Source of the DNA: Branchiostoma floridae
Taxonomy: Eukaryota > Chordata > Leptocardii > Amphioxiformes > Branchiostomatidae
Direction: 5' to 3'
Length of the DNA stretch: 64,000 nt
Assembly: GCF_000003815.2 (NCBI RefSeq)
Contig: NC_049996.1
Coordinates: forward strand, 16,195,452 to 16,259,451
The notes under the pieces were generated by a model. The model searched no databases. It saw only the letters and a program-made list of their open reading frames with translations, and was not told where the DNA came from. Made by a program: the position numbers and the translations under genes. Of this stretch, positions 55,940 to 64,000 are shown one piece after another; position 1 is the first letter of the stretch, and every line of letters begins with the position of its first letter.

Positions 55940-56294
55940 CAGGGCTCTAGCCAGCGTCCGTTTTTCCGTCATCTGACGGAAATTTGCTGCGTGTGACGGA
56001 AAAATTTTAAAACCAATCCGTCAACATTGACGAACAAAAATCTGATAAAAGCTCCTTGGTGGAAGCTACAGGCGGCTTGGGGACGCCGTCCAAGGTCGTA
56101 AAAGCCACACACACTGTTTGTTTTGCTATTGTTATGATTGTTGACAATGTGTGTCGGTGCCTTTTCGCATACAATAATCTCATTAAAACCTGTTTTTCAA
56201 GGTCTCAGTTCAGTCTCTCTAACCCCTGGAATAGTGTTTTCGCGACAATGGGAATTGGCTGACGGAAAAAAATTTCGAGCTGGCTAGAGCCCTG
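55940..56294. mobile_element. hAT-type MITE with 8-bp TSD
   Basis: CAGGGCTCTAGCCAG at 55940 and CTGGCTAGAGCCCTG ending at 56294 are inverted. ATGTATAG stands on both sides (55932-55939, 56295-56302). An 8-bp target duplication and CAGGG ends are hAT hallmarks. Inside are repeated TGACGGAAA words. Confidence 0.9.
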
Positions 56295-56578
56295 ATGTAT
56301 AGTCATCTTAATGCACAGTTGTTATGGGTGTTCATCAGCACTGGTATATCATAAATGTACGTACAGTTTGACAGACGACTCTGCTGGGAAATCAGAACAG
56401 TTAACGCTAACAACAGACTGTCAATCAATCATCCGTCTGCATCATGGCTGACATTGTCAGTGACAACCTAATTAGAACTGAGCACTAACGAGTAAAGCAC
56501 AGTAAACGCTAACGACGACCTGTCAGCACAGCACTTATACAGGGGGAAATGTGGCAGAAATATGTCGGAACATTTTAA

Positions 56579-56790
56579 TACTGTAAATGCAGAAACTTTC
56601 GTGGTGGCTTAATGTTCGCGGTTGTCGCGGTGGTCGCTTCCCCGCGAAATTAAAACTACCTTGAACATTTTTCCATGGCAGTAAGAGACTACAGTGCATG
56701 GTGCTACCGCGAACCTAAAACCACAGTGAAAGGTCATTTTTCCCGCAACCGCGAAATTAAATCCCCGCAAACTTAAATGCATTTACAGTA
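56579..56790. mobile_element. MITE, TACTGTAAATGCA family
   Basis: TACTGTAAATGCA and TGCATTTACAGTA are perfect inverted ends, with CGCGAAATTAAA words inside. Confidence 0.85.
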
Positions 56791-56860
56791 TCTTATTCCC
56801 TGTCTATTTCAGAAAATTTCAGATTTACAAGCTGACAGCCCTAAACATTGTGCCCATTTT

Positions 56861-57140
56861 GATGCATGCAAAATAGAAACTGAAATCAACCTCTGGATTC
56901 AACATGGCTGAAGGTCAACAACAATGTTACCGTTGACCTATGACCCAGCCGGGTTCTCTGATACAGGCAAACAAACAAATAAATAAACAAAGAGAGAAGT
57001 TTTGATGCATGCAAAATAGAAACTGAAATCAACCTCTGGATTCAAGATGGCTGAAGGTCAACAACAATGTTACCGTTGACCGTTATAAGTTAGTATAACC
57101 CAGTTGGATTCTCTGATGCAGGCAAATAAACAAACAAACA
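56861..57140. repeat. 143-bp tandem duplication
   Basis: GATGCATGCAAAATAGAAAC through GTTACCGTTGACC occurs at 56861 and 57004 with few differences, each followed by an (AAAC/AAAT)n run. Confidence 0.9.
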
Positions 57141-57539
57141 AAGAGGAGAGTACTTGCCACAGGCATGTGTAGAACTGCACAGGTGATGATGAGCTATGAG
57201 CTAGTCAGAAATCTGGAGGGAGGGGGGTAGCAGAGAGGGGGGCTACCAGAACAGGGGGGGTGTATGGGGGAGAGGTGTGTGTGGGGGGAGGGGGTGGGGT
57301 TAGTATGGGTACCAGAAACAAGGTGGGTTGTACATGTAAATGTAATGAAAAGGCAGAGGAATATATCAGTGCTTAGTTGAGAATAGGGCAGCCTACAGAC
57401 ATTTTTTGTTCCTAATTCTACTCATTGTTTGGGAAACCATTTTAACGTTAAATTTGTTGATCTTCGTAGTTACATCTGTCATTTTCATCTAACAAAAATA
57501 CAGTCATGAAGTTTCATTTAAGAAGGTTAGACTTCGTGA

Positions 57540-57710
57540 TACAATTCAATCCCTACAACTGGATAAAACGGAGATTATTTTCAGACGTTTCTACTGACAT
57601 CCATCACTCTTCTTCAGCATCACTGAAATGACTCTAGTGATTCTAGTGACGCTGACCATCTAAAAGTAAATCTCTGTTTTTATCTAGTTGTAGGGATTGA
57701 ATTATGTTCG
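57540..57710. mobile_element. foldback element
   Basis: AATTCAATCCCTACAACTGG and CTAGTTGTAGGGATTGAATT are inverted. The inner ACTCTTCTTCAGC segment resembles 5800-5880. Confidence 0.6.
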
Positions 57711-57832
57711 AATATGTCATGAATATGTTTGAAGTTTTTCCGAAATTTTTTAACAGATGTGGTAAAACTAAAAGTTTCAGGAAGGATGGATGGGTCGTGG
57801 AGACCGCCCTGATTGAAAATGTTCCTAGTAAT

Positions 57833-58020
57833 ACCCCCCTCACATTAGGTGAAAATCGATCGAACGACGAGTCTGCGAGCTCTAATTTACAAGGAGGCAT
57901 GACCCTGCTGCCAACGAAGAAATGGCAGAGTTTCCTCCTTCCCGTCAGGGTCATGCCTCCTCGTAATTTAGAGCTCGCAGACTCATCGTTCGATCTATTT
58001 TCGCCTAATGTGAAGGGGGG
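57833..58020. mobile_element. foldback MITE with ~75-bp arms
   Basis: CCCCCCTCACATTAGGTGAA through GGAGGCATGACCCTG is inverted at 57946-58020; short loop. Confidence 0.85.
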
Positions 58021-58226
58021 TATAAAAAAGACAAGCTGGTAGGTGATGTGAACCTACAATTCTGATTCTTCCTGCCAAACAATACAACATTCGGCATGGA
58101 CCATGCAAATTACAAACTGGATCATCAGTCATAACATGACAACAAAACAGTCATGATACAGAAAATGAAAGTGAAAGTAAGAAAGGAGGTCTCAGAAAGT
58201 GAAAGTAAAAAAAATAAGGTAGTTAC

Positions 58227-58262
58227 CGAAGGATCTTCAGGTGGGGGCGTGTTGTTCAAGTC
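58227..58262 (-). CDS. MPP2/6: candidate microexon, 36 nt
   Basis: Acceptor CTTTTCTCAG, donor CCTTCG|GTAACT. Phase 0 both ends; reads DLNNTPPPEDPS. It would insert before the L27 exon. Confidence 0.5.
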
Positions 58263-59427
58263 CTGAGAAAAGACACAGAAAGGGAAAGGAAAAACATCAA
58301 CTAAAGTAAAGACTACGGAAGGAAACAAACGGAAGAAACTATAAAGCTAAAGATGTGCACTGAAAAAGAAGCAAAGAAGAACAAATATTCGAATAAAGTA
58401 CATGAATAAAGTTCATGAATTGCACAACAGAAGCAGACAGAAACAATACAATTGTAGCATGTATGTACTTATACTAGATGCCGAAAGAAAATATTGATAA
58501 GGGAATCGTAAAAGTTCGTGGGGACTTGATGATTGGAGGGGGAAGGAGGCCTTCGTAGAATTTCGACTTCAAGATTGGGATTGAAACAAAAAAACGGTAA
58601 TAAAACGCCATATAAACATTTGTGGCATAATTCCGTTCACAGCTAACTTTGGTTAGGGGCGACCCTCAGACAAGACATTAAATGAAGGTCCTGTGTTTGA
58701 GGGGAGCCACACCTCGAGCAAGTAAAAGAACCCACCACACTTATCGAAAAGAGTAGTGGACCTTCCTGGTGTAAATGGATCAAATAAATCTGCCGATTTA
58801 CTGGGTATGCAGCTTGCACTAGTACTAACTAACACAAATATTTCAGGACTTACACAGTTACCGTAGTACAAAAATCTATAAATAAAAAAAAATATGTGAC
58901 TGTTGAATGACAAGAGTCGTCTGGGCTATTTTTAGAATCCAGGGTTAGGAAGGTCAGATGTTCAACTGTCAAACCCAGGGGTCAGCTGAGCTGTCAATCA
59001 CTCATCAATCAACTGTCAATATCAGCTGTGTTGCCAAGGCAACAATGATCACCATGATGATATACATTTCACTAACACACAAATAAATGTGAGTCCTTTT
59101 TTGGGGGTTATTACAGCGGTTTCAAGATGGAATCTAAGATAAGAAGTTGTATTGTTTGTATAAGAAAAGATGTCTTCAAGAAGGGATAATATGTCTTAAG
59201 ATGTTTACTCAAGGAGATAATCTGATGTCTTAAGACCATCTGCAGTTACTTACACGCACAAATATAGAAACTCCATCTTATACAAGCTCCCAACTTTCAA
59301 GCTACCAGACAAGCTATGGCTTCCTTCGGTCAATATTGACCATAGTAAAATCCTAATTGATATCAGCCCAACAGCATCAGCTGTGGCTAAACAGTCCTAT
59401 ACGACAAGCTGCTAACAGACAAGTAAG

Positions 59428-60149
59428 AGGGTCTGCATGGGGGGTCCTGACAACGATTTACGCTCAATTCAGAAGAGCCCCCTATGTATTACGCTAAATC
59501 AAGGAAGGCAATTACACTAAATTTGGTCGCCTCGCTACGAATTACGTAGATAAGATGCTTTTCCCTAAGAATTAGGCCACAGCAAGTAAATTTTATGGAT
59601 GACATCCTCTGCAGACTGCAAAAATAATGAGATAGGGCGAAAAAAAAACAAGATGGGTAAAAAAAACAAGATGGCAAATTTTCAAAATATACGCTGTAAC
59701 AAGACATGAAGGGACAAAATATGGCATCACAGCCAACAAGGCATTCATTCCTGTATTTAAGAAGCTTATAAGTGCACCAGTGTAGTTAAAGTGACACTAG
59801 TGTAGTAGACTGGTATCATTAACCATGTTGGCAACTACACTCATACTCATAGCTTCCATAGTTGTGCCACTTTTACAACTATCTATCAAGTTGCACCTCT
59901 GCAACTACAGTCAATGCTACAGAGTCTCTATACTGTCAATTCTACATTCAATGATTAGAATACAACACAACCTTTACCCATTTTCGTCTATCCGGCCTTC
60001 CCTGAAGAAGAAAAAAAATCTTTTTTTTTCCAGAAATCAGGCGAAAATTAATGAGCGCGCGGATGTCATCCATAAAATTTACTTGCTGTGGCCTTACGGG
60101 AAATAACATAGGCTGCCTACGCCTTACGGAAAAGAGCATGCAGACCCTC
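59428..60149. mobile_element. outer element with GAGGGTCTGCATG ends
   Basis: GAGGGTCTGCATG at 59428 and CATGCAGACCCTC at 60137-60149 are inverted, bracketing the element at 59573-60096. Same end motif as 5972 and 6690. Confidence 0.6.
59573..60096. mobile_element. MITE, inverted copy of the 28875-29357 family
   Basis: Ends TAGGCCACAGCAAGTAAATT and AATTTACTTGCTGTGGCCTTA. The interior matches 28875-29357 in reverse complement. Confidence 0.85.
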
Positions 60150-60331
60150 AAGTAAATATCCCACTAAGGTTGGAATCTTAAACAGGCAGAGGATCAGCTG
60201 GAAATGTCTCAAACATGCAGTCAGACTGTTTTCATAAATGCAGTGATTTACGAGAGGAATGTTTTTACTGGCTGGACTCTCCTTCTAGTAAAACCAAGCA
60301 CTGAAGGAGCTGGCTTGTGTATTAGTCTCCA

Positions 60332-60498
60332 AGCAGACCCTACGGTGGATAGTATCAAAGCTGGCAAAGGAGTTTAGCCGGCCGGCCGGTCGGTGCCCGT
60401 TTGACTCCCTTGGCCGGCTATCTCCCTTTGGCCGGCTATACTCCTTGACCAGCTTTGATACTATCTCTAAGGCACCGTAGCGTCTGCTCGGAGACTAA
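60332..60498. mobile_element. MITE, same family as 22600-22850
   Basis: TTAGTCTCCAAGCAGACCCT and GTCTGCTCGGAGACTAA inverted, with GCCGGCCGGCCGG near the centre. Confidence 0.85.
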
Positions 60499-63400
60499 TG
60501 TGTATACCCTGTAAACTGTCTGGCACCCAGGCTAGCTGGATTCATGCCATGACTTCGCAGTTCTCATTGCTATTTCAGAAAGCTGAATAAACCCTGAGAA
60601 ACAGGTTTATTGTATTGGTCCAAACTCCAAAGATTGGCAGTGAAAGACTCTGTATCAAGCTCATGTCCAAGATTTAAAGAAAAGACAGATTAGAACTACA
60701 TACAGCACCATCTTGCCACATAGGTCACCTTTTTAGGTATATGACCTTGTCAGTGAACTTGAGATGATCTTAACCAAAATGTTGTTTACTGTTACACAAA
60801 AAGTTTGGTGTTTCATTTCTGTTCAGTTCCTCTTTGCTATTGTGTATCAGAACACTTCCCTACAACCTGCCTACCCCTATCAACAGATGGGCTCACCTGA
60901 TTTTCTGTCAGCAGGATCACTACATTCCAAAATTAAGGGTGATCAATGAAAGATTTTCTTCCATACAAGAAGAGAAAGGTACAATCATTTTGTGTTCTTC
61001 AGAAATTGTATCATTCAGGTAGTCAATTCAGGTCACACCTGTTTGAGGACCGGTCCATTACCCTGTGGGGGTGGGCAGGATCAGCTAATGACAGGTAATT
61101 GAACTTGCACAAAGGCGTCCCGCCTCAGGGCAGAGTCACTAAAACCTGTCTCACGACCCAAACACATAAACACAGAACTCCACGTCTATTATAAACAACA
61201 CCACAATGTACTACAAATGTCTACCTTCATGTTCAACAACAAAGAGGGCAACGTTTGTAAAACAGGGACTGTAGAAATTATTGTAGATGTAAACATACAC
61301 TATACATGTACTAGTGCTACACATGTACTTAGTAGTTTCTAGTTCCCTGCTGAGGCTTCACCAACAATTAGACAACATTCCCAGTCTGTCCAAAACAACA
61401 ATGCAGCTCTGGGAGTCTTAGGGTTTGGTGTTTTCTTTTGCCATACCAGTTTATTTCCTTGGCTTTCAGACATCCAACTACAATGTACTACTACACTACC
61501 TTCCTCACTTCAATGCCCCCCTCCCCCTCTAATTAAATTTGCAAGGACTCATACACAATAGGTAACATTACCGTGTCACTACTGCAGCTTCTAGTCTGTC
61601 TGTCAGGAGCGACTGTACAAAAACAGAATTGTGACCACACCAAAAATATACTGGTACCAAACCCTTCTTGCATCCACATTGCTATGAAATGTTCAAGTAT
61701 TCCATGTGTCCCATATTTCAGCATAACTGGGACAGCAACAACCAAACCACAACCAAAACTCCACAAATAATATCTAAACATTCAACACACAAATCTTGGA
61801 AAAGGACAAAGCTAGTCAAGAACACAATTGCAGCTATATCATATGCCTATACAGCTAGACAGAAACTGAGACCTGTAATTCCCACAGGTACAAACACATT
61901 GCACAGGACTCCTAGTGTGTCCATACCCATGTGGGTCATACAGCATTCTGGTTTGAATGGAACAACAACTGAAACAACAAAACCAAGCATATTGCATCAA
62001 ACCTCCATCTATACAGTATATTACAGAATACCAACCTTTCGTACAGGTATAGCAGAAGCACAAGTACAGAAGATTTCCAGCAGGAGTTTTACTGAGACAG
62101 AGACAGTCTTGTGTTGTGAGGATCAGGTCCAGTCATGCGAGCAGGTAGCGTCCCTCCGTCCTCACCCACCCTGTAATCCGACACCGCGGGGCTAATTCCT
62201 CAGGCACTGCCAACAGCTGTGCGGGCCGAACCACTACGCTAGCAGGGGGGCTGGGGGCAGGATTTTTCCTGACACATAAAGAATCCCTAACACTTCTACA
62301 CAATAGAAAATTTCTATTATATTAACAGCTTTGGCGTTAACTATTCAATGAACATTGCTGCTTATCTGTATGGGTTTAAAATAGAGTAACCACACCCCTA
62401 CAAGTTAAGTGGATTCTCCCACTTATCCTGTCTGTTGGAGTAAATAACAACAAAGAGAACAACTGGGTCATTGGGTCACCCAGCCAAGGTTAATTAATCA
62501 TCGTCAACAAAGTTAACGAACCAGAGACAAAGCTGGGCACTGAGGGTCATGGTTAATTCCCCTAATTTGAGTGAGATAAATGAACCATAGTATTTTTTTT
62601 GTAGTAAACAATACCAGCCTGTCTAGTATTTCTAAATGGTGCAGAAAAAGAAGAAATTCAAGAATGGTTTTATACATTGCAATGAGCGTTTGATGAGCAA
62701 TAAAGGCACTTATGGAAGAGGGGCACTCATAAAGTTATCATTCATTGGTAGAAGTTTGTCACAACAATTTACTGTCAAAAGGTACTAGTAAAATGAAGAT
62801 GTCTAAAAGGTATCGTCTTCCGGGAGGGACGTAAAACGGGGGTCCCGTGCTCGAGGAGGTGCCTTGACCATGTAAATCAGCCTCATTACTCATTTGGGTA
62901 CCTACTGGCTGGCAAAATGCACCTGGTGATTATAAACAGGTATAAATCATTCAAAAATTAGTTTTAGAATTGACTTCATACCATAACTTATCATGAAAAA
63001 AAGATTCCTATGTTTGTCAGCTGTAATACCAACAAAAGCTGCCTTTCATTTCCAAGAATTACAAAATACAAATGATACTTTAGAATCACACCGGTTTTCA
63101 CTACAACCTAGCTCTTAAATCATTTCCTCCTTACTTCTTTTCCTTCCTTCCATATGATCAGGACCCTATAACTTCAGGACAAGTGTAAGAAATATCGAGT
63201 AACTGTTGGAAACTGACACAAGAATACAACAATTGCCACTTTCATCACAAGGAATAGTAGCAGTACTAGCACTACTGTACCAACTTGCCACACACGTGGC
63301 TACATGAAAATTCACAAACATGCTTCAAAACTGACTGGTCTATGCTAAAACCTTATGAGCAACTACGACCCCTAGAAAGCACGGTCCTTTTTCACAGCCA

Positions 63401-63599
63401 AGCCATACGATCACAACCAATGTTTCAATAACCATCTGTCACCTTCTTCAGGGAAAAAAAACCCTACTTTTCCACACTGCAGGTACGGTAGGTGTACTTG
63501 ATACAAGCTGATACAAGATTATTCACAAAACTAAGATCCTTCTTTAAATATTGAAACATACAGTTAACCCTAACCTATAAGGATGATTGTTTTTTTGTT

Positions 63600-63632
63600 G
63601 TTTCATGATCATAATCATGATCATAATCATGA
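63600..63632. repeat. AT-rich palindromic microsatellite
   Basis: Tandem ATCATGATCATA units, self-complementary. Confidence 0.8.
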
Positions 63633-63843
63633 TACAAGCATGTCTGATTGTAACGTTATATTTCCTCTCAACATTGTGCAAGTCACTACAAAATCCTGTT
63701 GATATCCAAAAACAATTCTGAAGATTTGAATGAAATGTCAAGTCAATAAGTTGAATAACGAAGAGAAGTGGTGTTAGGTTAATGAGGTAAAAATTACATT
63801 AACCATTCATTAATAAACACATTAACGAGTCGTTAATACTTAC

Positions 63844-63876
63844 TGAATGACTGGAGAACTGGTCAGCCACAGGCTC
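63844..63876 (-). CDS. MPP2/6: candidate microexon, 33 nt
   Basis: Acceptor TATTTTAG, strong donor CATTCA|GTAAGT. Phase 0; reads EPVADQFSSHS. It starts seven bases from a MITE end. Confidence 0.5.
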
Positions 63877-63882
63877 CTAAAA

Positions 63883-64000
63883 TACTGTAAATGCATTTAA
63901 GTTCGCGGGGATTTAATTTCGTGGTAGCGGGAAAAATGACTTTTCGCGGTGGATTTAATTTCGCGGTAACACCATCTACTGCAGTCTAATACCTTAATAG
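63883..64000. mobile_element. MITE, TACTGTAAATGCA family, cut by window edge
   Basis: TACTGTAAATGCATTTAAGT then CGCGGGGATTTAATTTCG; its right end lies outside the window. Confidence 0.8.

Larger units (their letters stand above)
52531..64000. other. MPP2/6: MPP 5' intron(s) and flank, MITE-dense
   Basis: Apart from two candidate microexons (58227-58262, 63844-63876), no coding exon was recognised over 11 kb. The exon encoding the first half of L27 is expected further right. The DNA is mostly inverted-repeat elements listed separately. 62085-62240 is a GC-richer piece, with GCTAGCGTAGTGGTTCGGCC on the minus strand resembling a tRNA A box; it could be a SINE head. Confidence 0.5.

Overview
The window is animal nuclear DNA. 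It has multi-exon genes with GT-AG introns, a 100-N assembly gap (33812-33911), long AT-rich intergenic stretches and many short inverted-repeat transposons. The gene content (a pannexin/innexin, a RING-NHL protein, an MPP2/MPP6-type MAGUK, and death-fold/TIR/TRADD-N genes with shuffled domains) and the MITE-rich, GATT/GTTT-microsatellite-rich background fit an invertebrate deuterostome, most likely a lancelet (Branchiostoma). That assignment is inference; no species marker was read directly.

Layout. 1-2953 (+): the 3' part of an innate-immunity-type gene with a TRADD-N-like domain, a coiled coil and a C-terminal TIR domain. 2954-6909: intergenic, with at least three inverted-repeat elements. 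6910-8797 (-): a two-exon pannexin/innexin channel gene. 9690-17560 (+): a complete ten-coding-exon gene whose exon phases join without a break into 1018 codons: two FN3 domains, TRADD-N-like domain, coiled coil, an EEKASTS repeat linker, a death domain and a FAM111/HtrA-like trypsin-fold protease with an intact His-Asp-Ser triad. It is a paralogue of the 1-2953 gene: the exon after the TRADD-N region is nearly the same in both, but the C-terminal effector differs (TIR in one, death domain plus protease in the other). 18210-20628 (+): a 5'-truncated non-LTR retrotransposon with an open RT frame. 20629-26571: repeat-rich intergenic DNA with MITEs, a LINE 3' fragment and tRNA-derived sequence. 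26959-28212 (+): an intronless RING-NHL gene. 28213-31160: repeats. 31160-64000 (-): most of an MPP2/MPP6-type scaffold gene (L27, PDZ, SH3, GuK), running right to left, with its first exons beyond the right edge.

The MAGUK gene holds the most unusual structure. Ten constitutive coding exons join in phase into 507 codons from the L27 region to the stop. The end of the SH3 is encoded by two alternative exons of equal phase. The intron before the last GuK exon holds up to nine short candidate cassette exons, each a multiple of three and phase 0 at both ends. At several exon edges the exon-intron junction itself, splice site included, has been copied into tandem arrays in the neighbouring intron.

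Best candidates for something undescribed: the effector swap between the paired TRADD-N genes (TIR versus death domain plus protease), and the cassette-exon and junction-repeat architecture of the MAGUK gene. All domain calls come from reading motifs in the translation; no database was searched.
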